A stretch of DNA of 5,857 nucleotides from Geminicoccaceae bacterium (GCA_030824835.1 JAPJRA010000048.1:6478-12334); one strand, 5' to 3'; shown: positions 1 to 5,753, numbered from the stretch's first letter. Numbers and translations: made by a program. Notes: generated from the letters alone by a model not told the origin.

Positions 1-246
1 GCCGTGGCGTGGTTCATTCTCCTCTCGACGGTGGCGGGATATGGGCTCTATTGGCTCTGTCTGCGCCAAAGCTCGGTCACGCACGTGGGAAGCCTCATTT
101 GCCTGACGCCCCCGGTCACCATGATCTGGGCCTGGCTCATGTTCGCCGAGCCCATTGCACCGGCCGCCGTCGCCGGCTTCGTCGTCTGCATGCTGGGCGT
201 CGTCCTCACCCGCATCTCCCCGGCAACCGCCAGCGAGTCGGCATGA
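1..246 (+). CDS. EamA/DMT-family transporter, C-terminal part (cut by window edge)
   Basis: This is the last 81 residues of an inner-membrane drug/metabolite transporter (EamA fold), ending at TGA 244-246; the start lies outside the window. The visible part has three hydrophobic spans, roughly residues 4-20, 31-48 and 54-71. The stretch LTPPVTMIWAWLMFAEPI, then a small Gly/Ala-rich helix and GVVLTR, is the usual ending of EamA repeat 2: a proline-containing helix, a short loop with an acidic residue before Pro, and a last helix leading to a basic cytoplasmic tail. Full members have about 300 residues and ten helices and export amino acids, drugs or other metabolites. The substrate cannot be told from this end. 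A GTG at position 4 is not taken as a start because the reading frame is open to the window edge and the family needs far more sequence. Confidence 0.8.
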   Translation, partial: AVAWFILLSTVAGYGLYWLCLRQSSVTHVGSLICLTPPVTMIWAWLMFAEPIAPAAVAGFVVCMLGVVLTRISPATASESA

Positions 247-263
247 GCCGCAGGATAGCGGCT
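246..263 (+). terminator. Weak hairpin at the transporter stop, possible terminator
   Basis: AGCCGC (246-251) and GCGGCT (258-263) form a perfect 6-bp GC-rich stem around the loop AGGATA, starting on the last base of the transporter stop codon. There is no T-run after it, so it is not a classical intrinsic terminator. It could be an mRNA 3' end structure. The rest of 264-426 shows no gene. Confidence 0.25.
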
Positions 264-426
264 TCAAGGCGGATCGCTGCCGCAGGACCAACCCCGAGAG
301 CGGGTCGTGAGGCCCGCGAGTGCACCCCGAGCTTGTACGGCGCCCGGGAAGCATCACATCGTCGCTTCGCTCCCGCCGTCGGCACCAAGGCCTGGGCCGA
401 CCTGCCCGCCCCCGCAAGGACCCCCA

Positions 427-726
427 ATGCCTACCATCCGCTTCGACCGCAAGCCTGCCGACACCGACGCCGCCGAGTGGTACCGGGACCCGACCGGTGC
501 CTTCACCGCCGGCTACTGGACCCACGAGGGCGGCGTCATCGAGGTCGACTACACCGAGCACGAGTTCTGCCTGCTGCTCGCCGGCAAGGTGCGCCTGACC
601 GACCAGGACGGCCATGTCGACGTCTACGGCATGGGCGACGGCTTCGTCATCCCCGCCGGCTTCAAGGGCACCTGGGAGACGCTGAAGCCGGTGCGCAAAT
701 GGTACGCGATCTGGCAGCCGGGCTAG
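427..726 (+). CDS. Small cupin-domain protein (Cupin_3/DUF861 type)
   Basis: This is a complete 99-residue single-domain cupin. The core from about residue 18 to 96 follows the DUF861/Cupin_3 pattern seen in EutQ- and ureidoglycine-aminohydrolase-like proteins: aromatic TAGYWTHEGG, then VDYTEHEFCLLLAGKVRLT, then a GDGFVIPAGFKGTWET turn, and the basic KWYAIW end. H45 and E46 are possible metal or substrate contacts; the full HxH metal motif of classical cupins is not present. I chose ATG 427 because AAGGA (416-420) stands six bases upstream and the family begins here. The same frame is open back to GTG 307, but that extension is Pro/Arg-rich and unlike a cupin. The gene is 180 bases after the transporter and converges with the exported-protein gene. 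Solo members of this family are poorly characterised, so the substrate is unknown. Confidence 0.87.
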   Translation: MPTIRFDRKPADTDAAEWYRDPTGAFTAGYWTHEGGVIEVDYTEHEFCLLLAGKVRLTDQDGHVDVYGMGDGFVIPAGFKGTWETLKPVRKWYAIWQPG

Positions 727-807
727 CGCCGCTGCGATAGACCGGCTGCCAGCCTCACGTGCGCGGGCCGGCGCCTGCGGACCGCCCTCGGGCTTTGCCG
801 CCGACGT

Positions 808-1269
808 CTACTCGCAGGTCACCAGAAGGTGGAAGCTGCGATCGAAGCGGGTGCCGAACGAGTTGTGGGTGGTGACGAAGACCCCATTGAAGAAAGCGAC
901 GCTGCTGACCGTGGTGATCTCGCCGGGGAGCGACACGCCAACGGACCCGCACAAGCCGATGGTTGCGTTTTTCACGCAGTTTCTCACGTTTCGATTGAAG
1001 AGGACGATGTAGGTCCCCGTGGCGATACGTGTCACGCTGAGTGCGCCCTTGCTGTAGGCGATCGTGGGGACGGCGCCCGTACCGTTGATGCAGGCGGCCC
1101 GGTCGCCCGGGGTGCTGCTCGGGGCGACGCCGTCACCGGATGCGGCGGGGCTCCGATTGTTGAAGTCGAGCCCGGCCATAGCCGGAGCGGCGGCACCGAC
1201 CATGGCAACGGCTGCCATCAGCATGCCGGTTGCAGCCATGGAACGCCGGAACTTAACGCTGAGCATCAT
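808..1269 (-). CDS. Small exported protein, 153 aa, one Cys-containing C-terminal domain
   Basis: A Sec signal peptide is clear: basic residues K6, R8 and R9, a hydrophobic Ala/Met/Val-rich core at about 11-26, and an AMA cleavage site giving a mature chain from about G33. The mature part has four cysteines (ACING, RNCVK, GLCGS, VTCE), so disulfide bonds in the periplasm or outside the cell are likely. The C-terminal part, with GTYIVLFNRNVRNC, then AT-G, a segment near FFNGVFVTTH, and FHLLVTCE, resembles an unnamed beta-rich domain that I recall from bacterial secreted proteins of unknown function; this is recognition, not a search. The start is ATG 1267-1269, directly followed by a second ATG, because GGAGG lies five bases upstream; the frame extends to 1305 but that would put the signal peptide internally. 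The gene faces the cupin gene, with stops 81 bases apart. Function unknown. Confidence 0.72.
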   Translation of the reverse strand: MMLSVKFRRSMAATGMLMAAVAMVGAAAPAMAGLDFNNRSPAASGDGVAPSSTPGDRAACINGTGAVPTIAYSKGALSVTRIATGTYIVLFNRNVRNCVKNATIGLCGSVGVSLPGEITTVSSVAFFNGVFVTTHNSFGTRFDRSFHLLVTCE

Positions 1270-1304
1270 TCTAGCCTCCATTTGTTCACGCCAAGGCCAA
1301 CCCA

Positions 1305-1330
1305 CTCGACAGTCAACTTGTACAGTCGAG
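1305..1330. repeat. Inverted repeat in the leader of the exported-protein gene
   Basis: CTCGAC (1305-1310) and GTCGAG (1325-1330) are perfect complements separated by 14 bases, and ACAGTC occurs twice in the same stretch (1309-1314 and 1322-1327). It lies about 36 bases upstream of the start codon at 1269 and downstream of the predicted promoter, so in the transcript it would be a 5' leader hairpin or, in DNA, an operator. Which of the two cannot be told. Confidence 0.4.
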
Positions 1331-1337
1331 CCAAAGC

Positions 1338-1419
1338 GACGCCTATTTTGTCGGCTTTATACCAACGACATACTATAGCATGCTTTTTCTGACAGACAAT
1401 TAATATTGATGCCTATTTT
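1338..1419. repeat. Direct repeat pair GAYGCCTATTTT, 70 bases apart
   Basis: GACGCCTATTTT (1338-1349) and GATGCCTATTTT (1408-1419) match at 11 of 12 bases and are spaced exactly 70 bases start to start. They bracket the predicted promoter of the exported-protein gene, one copy on each side. This arrangement would suit paired regulator-binding sites, but chance or a decayed duplication is possible. Confidence 0.45.
1372..1399 (-). promoter_or_regulatory. Predicted sigma-70-like promoter for the exported-protein gene
   Basis: Read on the minus strand, TTGTCT (1399-1394) is followed after 16 bases by TATAGT (1377-1372), which matches five of six bases of the -10 consensus; the -35 is weaker. 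Transcription would begin near 1365, giving a leader of roughly 95 bases before the ATG at 1269. The region is much richer in A and T than its surroundings, as promoters in GC-rich genomes often are. The -10 overlaps an imperfect palindrome centred near 1376. Confidence 0.4.
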
Positions 1420-1541
1420 ATAGCTTCACCTTGAGAGTGAATGCAACCGAATGTTGTCCGCCTACATACAAACCATTCTTTTGATCTGCCGCTGGGACCG
1501 GATTTAGGATGGCGGTGCTCATGACTACCAGCGGTAGCGGA

Positions 1542-1566
1542 GATGCATCGGAGCTCCGATTGCATC
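1542..1566. repeat. 25-base near-perfect palindrome
   Basis: The centre ATCGGAGCTCCGAT (1547-1560) is a perfect 14-base palindrome. Outside it, GATGC (1542-1546) pairs with GCATC (1562-1566), with one unpaired T at 1561. The two 12-base arms therefore match completely apart from that single inserted base. With no loop it is a better candidate for a dimeric DNA-binding protein site than for an RNA hairpin. No gene starts directly next to it. Confidence 0.6.
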
Positions 1567-1766
1567 GAGTGGCCCTTGTGACGCAAGCTCATGGTCGATC
1601 GTCGGAACGCTGATATGTCGATGGACTGCATCCTGGATCATTTGATTTCGGCTTCTGAAGTGTGGCAGAGGCCGGTGCCCGACATGGCCAAGGGAACAAT
1701 AGTGTAGAGGTGGCCGCGGGTGCGGGTCGCTCGCCGGCAATCTTCGGCACGCCGGCGACGCGCTGA

Positions 1767-1797
1767 GCCGATCGAGATCGGCACGTAGATCGGCCGA
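1767..1797. repeat. Hairpin plus AGATCGGC direct repeats
   Basis: GCCGAT (1767-1772), loop CGAG, ATCGGC (1777-1782) gives a perfect 6-bp stem with a four-base loop. AGATCGGC occurs at 1775-1782 and again at 1787-1794, a 12-base period, and the second copy runs into the palindrome TCGGCCGA (1790-1797). It lies about 150 bases before the SnoaL-like gene. No T-run follows, so a terminator is unlikely; an operator cluster is possible. Confidence 0.35.
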
Positions 1798-1946
1798 CGC
1801 CGTACCCGGCCGAGCCTCTCCTCGGCGCGCCATCGACGGCCGGAGTATCAGTCATCCGGTGACCACCGCCTGCATCACTGGAAGTCGAGAATCGAACGCC
1901 TACTCTGCCGCCAGGGCCTTGCAGCAGCACGGGAGCAATTGCCGCG

Positions 1947-2330
1947 ATGGAATCCGACCTCTCCATCATCTACCGGGACTACATTGCCTGCCTGAACAAG
2001 CAGGACTGGCAGACGCTGGGACAGTTCGTCGATGACGATGTGCAGCACAACGGGCGGCAGATTGGGCTCTCCGGCTATCGAGAGATGCTGATCGGAGACT
2101 ATCGCGAAATTCCAGACCTTCGTTTCAACATCCTGCTGCTGATTTCCAATTCACCGTATATCGCGAGCCGTCTGGCCTTCGACTGCACGCCGACGGGCAG
2201 CTTCCTTGGCCTCCCCGTCAACGGACGGCGAGTTTCCTTTGCCGAGAACGTGTTCTACGAGTTTCAGGCGGGCAAGATCAGGCGCGTGTGGTCGGTCATC
2301 GACAAGACGGCCATCGAAGCTCAGCTCTAG
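1947..2330 (+). CDS. SnoaL-like / ester cyclase-type protein
   Basis: This complete 127-residue protein has the NTF2-like alpha+beta fold of the SnoaL-like polyketide-cyclase family. It opens with the N-terminal helix pair (IIYRDYIACLNKQDWQTLGQF), then VDDDVQHNG with H34, a YREIPDLRF segment, the TPTGSFLGLPVNGRR hairpin at about 81-95, FAENVFYEFQAGKI at 98-111 and a WSVID end with D119. The TxTGxFxGLPxNG and GKIxxVWSVID patterns are typical of the predicted ester cyclase branch. In true SnoaL a His/Asp pair acts in acid-base ring closure; whether E100 and D119 do the same here is not known, and many members are outside polyketide pathways. ATG 1947 fits the usual family start; the only ribosome-site candidate is GGGAG at 1931-1935, rather far (11 bases), so translation may be weak. 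No polyketide genes are nearby and the gene stands alone. Confidence 0.82.
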   Translation: MESDLSIIYRDYIACLNKQDWQTLGQFVDDDVQHNGRQIGLSGYREMLIGDYREIPDLRFNILLLISNSPYIASRLAFDCTPTGSFLGLPVNGRRVSFAENVFYEFQAGKIRRVWSVIDKTAIEAQL

Positions 2331-2458
2331 CACGACCATCATCCCGATCGCCGCGTCCATCGCGCGGCCGACCTGCACCGCCGTGGTATGATCGTCCCCG
2401 CCGTTTCGAGACCATGGAGACCAGTTGAGAACGGCGCTCGGGAACGCCCGTCGTGGCG

Positions 2459-2477
2459 CTGGGTCGTGTCGCCAAAG
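2459..2477 (+). repeat. Left terminal inverted repeat of the IS5-type remnant
   Basis: It pairs with 3222-3240 at 16 of 19 positions; the inner 13 bases (2465-2477) match without interruption. Placement just upstream of the transposase remnant is as expected for an IS end. Confidence 0.7.
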
Positions 2478-2514
2478 GGGTGACCGGTGGCTGGTGTGAC
2501 CCCTCCTGAGCGGG

Positions 2515-3222
2515 GTGGAGATCAGAACCTTGCTGAGTGACCCCATGTGGGATCGCCTCTCACCCTTATAGCCGCCCCAAAAGCCCAGGACCGGGCGACC
2601 CTCTCTAGATCACCGGCGCTTTGTCGAGGCCGTGCTCTGGCTGGCCCGCACCGGCGCGCCCTGGCGCGATCTGCCATCCGAGCCAATGAACTGGCGTACG
2701 GCATGGCGGCGCCTGCAGCGCTGGGACTCGGCCGGGGTCTGGGGCTGCCTGGTCGAGGCGCTACGCGCCATGACGCCAGGGGGCGGGCTGGGAGGCGCAT
2801 CGGCTCGACAGCAGCGTCATCCGCGCCTGTGCCCATGCCGCCGCGGCGCGGAAGGCGAAGGGCGCCCGATGGCCTCGCGCCTGACCGGCGGCGAGCGCCA
2901 CGACCTGCTCGGCGGCGGGCCACTGTTCGAGCAAGACGCGCTGCGCACCGGCAAGCCCGGCCGCCCGCACTGGAAGCCTGCGGCGGTGATCGCCGACAAG
3001 GCGTACTCGGCCGCTTGGCTGCTCGACGCGTTCCGGCGCAAGCTGATCCTGCCGACCAGCCCGAGAACTCCGACCTCGACCGCGAGGCTTATAGGCAACG
3101 CACTCTAGCGGCTCGTGGGAAAGCTGAAGCAGTTCCGGCGCATCGCCACCCGTTACGACATGCTCGATGCCCACTTCCTCACCTTCGTCCAACTCACCTC
3201 GATATTCGTCTGGCTGCGCAGC
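2515..3222 (+). pseudogene. IS5-type DDE transposase, broken
   Basis: The remains read in order: LLSDPMWDRLSPL then a TAG at 2569-2571 where Leu is expected, PPQKPRTGRP, DHRRFVEAVLWLARTGAPWRDLP, GWEAHRLDSSVIRACAHAAAA, LTGGERHDLLG, AVIADKAYSAAWLLDAFRRK, DREAYRQR, RLVGKLKQFRRIATRYD and FVQLTSIFVWLR. These are the usual blocks of IS5 transposases. The first catalytic Asp is at 2807-2809 and the second at 2995-2997. The frame changes near the G-run 2779-2783, again near 2860-2880 where the block with the GRSRGG-type motif is missing, and twice between about 3058 and 3102. The third catalytic residue, Glu, is replaced by TAG at 3106-3108, exactly in place within Y(2)R(3)E(6)K. The start is uncertain (GTG 2515 or TTG 2530); the end runs into the right repeat. 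No functional product is possible. Confidence 0.88.
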
Positions 3223-3240
3223 TTTGGCGACAAAGCCCAG
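3222..3240 (-). repeat. Right terminal inverted repeat of the IS5-type remnant
   Basis: This is the mate of 2459-2477 in inverted orientation. It overlaps the last codons of the transposase remnant; the frame is open through it with no stop until 3478-3480, so the original stop was either lost or lay outside this copy. Confidence 0.7.
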
Positions 3241-3342
3241 AGCCGGCTCGACCGACCACCCGGACCGTGGCTCCCAGGCCGGTCATGCACTAACATCCAA
3301 ACGGGACCACCTCGTGGGGGCCGGCCAATCTTCGACGACGAT

Positions 3343-3370
3343 CTGACAGTAAGCGACAAGCACCTATATC
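3343..3370 (+). promoter_or_regulatory. Predicted promoter of the LysR-type gene
   Basis: CTGACA (3343-3348) differs from the -35 consensus at one base and is followed after 16 bases by TATATC (3365-3370), a four-of-six -10 match. The leader to ATG 3398 would be about 20 bases. It lies about 100 bases to the right of the IS remnant, so the gene does not seem to depend on an IS-borne promoter. Confidence 0.35.
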
Positions 3371-3397
3371 CTGAGTTCACTGTTGCAAGGCACCTTG

Positions 3398-4258
3398 ATG
3401 GATTGGAGCGACGTCCGAATCTTTCTCGCCATCGCGCGTTCAGGTACGCTGGGTGGTGCCGCGCGGGCGCTGCACCTTAGCCATCCGACTGTCGGACGCC
3501 GTCTTCGGGCGCTGGAGCAGGCAACCGGCCAGATCTTGTTCCAGCGCACGGCCGATGGTTTCATCCTCACGGAAGAGGGCGACGGCATCGTCGCGTTGGC
3601 GGAACAGATGGAGGAAGGCGCGCTTGCCATGGAACGGCGGCTGGCAGGGCAGGAACGGGACCTGCGGGGCTGTTTGCGCATCTCCTCCGCCGATTGGTTC
3701 GGCGCCTATGTCCTGCCTCCGATCATCGCCGAATTCACCAGGGACTATCCCCGCGTCGACGTCGAGATACTGACCGGCACGCGCCTGTTCAGCCTCGCCC
3801 AGCGGGAGGCGGATGTCGCCTTTCGGATCGTACCATTCGACACGTCCGATGTCGTGCAACGGCGCCTCGCCCGATTGAACTATGGCGTCTACATCGCCGC
3901 GGACGCACCCGAGCCCGCATATCAGGACGGGAAGGGCTTCCGTCTCATCACCCATGACACGTCCACGGGCCAGTTTCCCGATATCGCCTGGCTGATGGAG
4001 ACCTTCCCCAATGCCGAGCCGGTCATGCGCTCGAACAATCGCAACGTGCAGGCGCGCATGTGCCGGCATGGGGTCGGGATCGCGGTCCTGCCCCAGGTCG
4101 TCGGCAATCAGATCCCAGGTCTGCGCCAGCTCGAGCTTCCGACGGCACCGCCCGGTCGGGACATCTGGATCGGCTATCACCGGGACCTGAAGCATCTCCA
4201 ACGTCTGCGTGCTTTCATCGCCACGTTGAACCAGCACATCACAACCATCCTGCCCTGA
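3398..4258 (+). CDS. LysR-type transcriptional regulator
   Basis: This is a 286-residue LysR-family regulator of normal length. The N-terminal winged helix-turn-helix is at about 2-60: DVRIFLAIARSGTLGGAARALHLS, recognition helix HPTVGRRLRALE, then LFQRTADGFILTEEG. A linker helix follows (about 61-88) and then the periplasmic-binding-protein-like effector domain, recognisable by GCLRIS, the DVAFRI segment and GVGIAVLPQVV. Family members bind DNA as tetramers and respond to a small molecule, often an intermediate of the pathway they control. ATG 3398 is preferred to TTG 3383: AAGG (3387-3390) stands seven bases before it and the family starts at this Met-Asp-Trp. The gene ends 13 bases from the stop of the VOC gene on the other strand. 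It is not divergent from its supposed targets, as LysR genes usually are, so regulation of the neighbouring operon is plausible but unproven. No effector can be named. Confidence 0.92.
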   Translation: MDWSDVRIFLAIARSGTLGGAARALHLSHPTVGRRLRALEQATGQILFQRTADGFILTEEGDGIVALAEQMEEGALAMERRLAGQERDLRGCLRISSADWFGAYVLPPIIAEFTRDYPRVDVEILTGTRLFSLAQREADVAFRIVPFDTSDVVQRRLARLNYGVYIAADAPEPAYQDGKGFRLITHDTSTGQFPDIAWLMETFPNAEPVMRSNNRNVQARMCRHGVGIAVLPQVVGNQIPGLRQLELPTAPPGRDIWIGYHRDLKHLQRLRAFIATLNQHITTILP

Positions 4259-4271
4259 CCCGGTACGCTGC

Positions 4272-4802
4272 TCAATCGTCGTCCTGCCATCGGCGCAGAT
4301 CCGTCTGATCCCGGTAGGCCATGCGATCAGGCAGGGTGATGAATTCGATCGTCGTGCCCCAGGGCATCCGGCAGTAGCAGACCTTGTTCCTGAGTCCCTT
4401 CTCGGTCTCATACGGGATGGCCCGTGCTGCCGTGAGTGCAGTGCCACCCGCCTGTTCGAAGCGCGCGACCGCAGCATCGATGTCGTCGGTGTAGAGGCCA
4501 AAATGGGTGATGCCGAAGTCGCTCGCCCGGATCGGCTGCGCCTGTTCCGGCCCGTGCATTTCGAAAAGTTCGATGTCCGGCCCGATCCCGAGCTTCACCA
4601 TCGCCTGCGCGCGGACGACCGTTCCCGGAAAGGCGCCCACCGCCCGCTCGAACTCGGGGCCTTGCCGTGGCGGATCTTCTGGCCCGAAGGACTGGTAGAT
4701 CACCTCGCCGCCGAAGGCCTCGATCAGAAACGTCTTCGCTGCTTCGATATCGGGTACGGTGATGCCGATGTGATTGACGCCGCGTACTGTGGTTGAAGTC
4801 AT
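4272..4802 (-). CDS. VOC / glyoxalase-fold protein
   Basis: This 176-residue protein has the two beta-alpha-beta-beta-beta modules of the vicinal oxygen chelate superfamily. Module one runs from VNHIGITVPDIEAAKTFLIEAFGG to IELFEM (about 8-82), module two from FGITHFGLYTDDIDAAVARFEQAGG to MPWGTTIEFITLPD (about 96-159). The likely metal ligands are H11, a Glu in IELFE (E78 or E81), H100 and E153, all in the usual places, so the site looks intact. Members include glyoxalases, epimerases and extradiol dioxygenases; at this length with one domain it is not a classical two-domain extradiol enzyme. ATG 4802 is used because the VOC fold begins here; the frame extends back to 5090 but overlaps the hydrolase gene. 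A purine-rich GGAAAGAG lies upstream. It is the last gene of a minus-strand set, 47 bases after the hydrolase. The reaction and substrate remain unknown. Confidence 0.88.
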   Translation of the reverse strand: MTSTTVRGVNHIGITVPDIEAAKTFLIEAFGGEVIYQSFGPEDPPRQGPEFERAVGAFPGTVVRAQAMVKLGIGPDIELFEMHGPEQAQPIRASDFGITHFGLYTDDIDAAVARFEQAGGTALTAARAIPYETEKGLRNKVCYCRMPWGTTIEFITLPDRMAYRDQTDLRRWQDDD

Positions 4803-4831
4803 AACGGTTCTCTTTCCAAGTTGGTTCGCCG

Positions 4832-4849
4832 GCGAGTGCAAGCGCTCGC
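4832..4849 (-). other. Small hairpin between hydrolase and VOC genes
   Basis: GCGAG (4832-4836) and CTCGC (4845-4849) form a 5-bp stem that begins immediately after the hydrolase stop codon on the minus strand. It could stabilise or process the mRNA between the two genes. There is no T-run, so it should not stop transcription. Confidence 0.25.
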
Positions 4850-5698
4850 TCAGTTGGCGGTGAGCAAGCCGATCAGCGCGGCGGCCACTTCGTCCGGCCG
4901 TTCGTCCGCAACGTAGTGGCTGCAGCGTTCGATCGAGCCCCCGGTCACGTTGCTGGCGAATTCCCGCAACATCGGGACCATGAACGAGCCGAACCGCTGG
5001 TCTCCGCCCAGCGCGAGCACCGGCATCGTGAGCGGCTGCTTCTTGTATTCGAGTGCCGTGGCATGATCGGCGGCGAAAGTGCGATACCATTCCATGCCGC
5101 CACGCGTCCGTCCGGGAAGCGCCAGCGCTTTGGCAAAGATATCGATGTCCGCCGGATCAAAGCGGCCGTGATCGTGGAACCGCTCGGCCATGAAGGCCGA
5201 CACGTAGTCATATTCGCGACCGTAGATCAGGCGCTCGGGCAGATCGCGGTGCATATGAAAGCCGAAGTGCCAGAGCCTGGCGCAGGTGGCTTCCCATTCG
5301 CTCCAGCCGGGAAGTGGCACGTCGAGCACGGCAAGATGGGTGATCGCCTCCCGGTAGGTCGCGGCTTGCGGCAGCGCGACCATGCCGCCGATATCGTGCC
5401 CGCACACCGCGTAGCGATCGTGCCCCAGCGCGATCATGACCTCATGGGCGTCGCGCGCCATGGTCGCCTTGTCATAGCCATCGAGCGGACAGTCCGAATA
5501 GCCTGCTCCACGCAGGTCAATGGCTACGACGCTGAAGCGTTCGGCCAGCAACGGCATGACATGGTGCCATTCCCACCAGGTTTCGGGAAATCCGTGAAGC
5601 AGCAGGACAGGCGGACCGTCGCCGCCGGTGACGGCGTTGATCCTGATGCCATTTGCCGGAACGAGCTGTTGGGTGAATCCGTCCAAGGCCGCGATCAT
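4850..5698 (-). CDS. Alpha/beta hydrolase, epoxide-hydrolase-like
   Basis: This complete 282-residue alpha/beta hydrolase has the features of the epoxide hydrolase / haloalkane dehalogenase branch. The oxyanion-hole motif HGFP is at 35-38 and is followed by ETWWEW; DLRGAGYSD is at 61-69; the nucleophile elbow GHDIGG puts Asp102 as nucleophile; His261 in CSHY is the catalytic base; D233 in LGGDQRFG is a candidate acid. The cap domain (about 130-215) includes LWHFGFHMHRDLPERLIYGRE and GMEWYRTF, where Y205 fits an epoxide-activating tyrosine. An Asp nucleophile means a covalent alkyl-ester intermediate, so epoxides or halogenated compounds are likelier substrates than simple esters. ATG 5698 is chosen since GGAGAG (5711-5706) lies seven bases before it; a TTG at 5713 in the same frame overlaps that site. 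No signal peptide; it is cytoplasmic. It lies between the SDR-like and VOC genes on the same strand. Confidence 0.9.
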   Translation of the reverse strand: MIAALDGFTQQLVPANGIRINAVTGGDGPPVLLLHGFPETWWEWHHVMPLLAERFSVVAIDLRGAGYSDCPLDGYDKATMARDAHEVMIALGHDRYAVCGHDIGGMVALPQAATYREAITHLAVLDVPLPGWSEWEATCARLWHFGFHMHRDLPERLIYGREYDYVSAFMAERFHDHGRFDPADIDIFAKALALPGRTRGGMEWYRTFAADHATALEYKKQPLTMPVLALGGDQRFGSFMVPMLREFASNVTGGSIERCSHYVADERPDEVAAALIGLLTAN

Positions 5699-5753
5699 GA
5701 TCCTGCTCTCCAACGATGGGAGGTGATTGGGTGAGCCGACGCAGGTTCGCGCA

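Larger units (their letters stand above)
1420..1946. other. 527-base stretch without a recognisable gene
   Basis: No frame on either strand gives a protein-like product here. The open frames on the minus strand encode low-complexity Arg/Pro/Ala-rich or patchwork sequences with no recognisable motif and no good ribosome site. The first part (about 1420-1490) continues the AT-rich upstream zone; the rest is GC-rich. It contains the palindrome at 1542-1566 and the hairpin/repeat cluster at 1767-1797. It may be a degraded gene or a long regulatory region; I could not identify any ancestor. Confidence 0.5.
2459..3240 (+). mobile_element. IS5-type insertion sequence remnant, about 780 bp
   Basis: A degenerate transposase gene of IS5 type is bounded by imperfect inverted repeats. 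The left end 2459-2477 reads CTGGGTCGTGTCGCCAAAG and the right end 3222-3240 is, on the other strand, CTGGGCTTTGTCGCCAAAG: 16 of 19 positions agree, including an unbroken run of 13. Intact relatives are usually some 830-900 bp, so about 100 bp appear lost, which agrees with a missing block in the transposase. No target-site duplication is obvious at these edges. The exact outer ends could shift by a base or two. The element cannot transpose by itself but might still be mobilised if a related transposase recognises its ends. Confidence 0.8.

Noticed and set aside
307..426. N-terminal extension of the cupin from GTG 307
   Set aside because: The extension is Pro/Arg-rich, unlike the family, and ATG 427 has a good ribosome site.
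744..754. GGCT-GCC-AGCC hairpin between the convergent cupin and exported-protein genes
   Set aside because: Only four base pairs with a three-base loop and no T-run; too weak to call a terminator.
829..1392. 187-codon plus-strand open frame
   Set aside because: It is antisense to the exported-protein gene, whose signal peptide, ribosome site and domain pattern are convincing; the plus-strand product has no recognisable feature.
1875..1915. tRNA-like T-arm sequence (GTTCGATTC on the minus strand)
   Set aside because: The flanking bases do not pair into a T stem and no anticodon or acceptor arm is found around it.
1525..1969. Minus-strand open frames in the gene-free stretch
   Set aside because: Products are patchy and low in complexity, lack motifs and good ribosome sites, and overlap each other in different frames.
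2331..2458. Possible coding remnant after the SnoaL-like gene
   Set aside because: Short stretches look protein-like on both strands but have no continuous frame, start or recognised family.
3440..4501. 353-codon minus-strand open frame
   Set aside because: It lies opposite the LysR gene and part of the VOC gene and has no family motif.
4916..5734. 272-codon plus-strand open frame
   Set aside because: It is the antisense shadow of the alpha/beta hydrolase, which has a complete set of catalytic motifs; long antisense frames are common in GC-rich genes.
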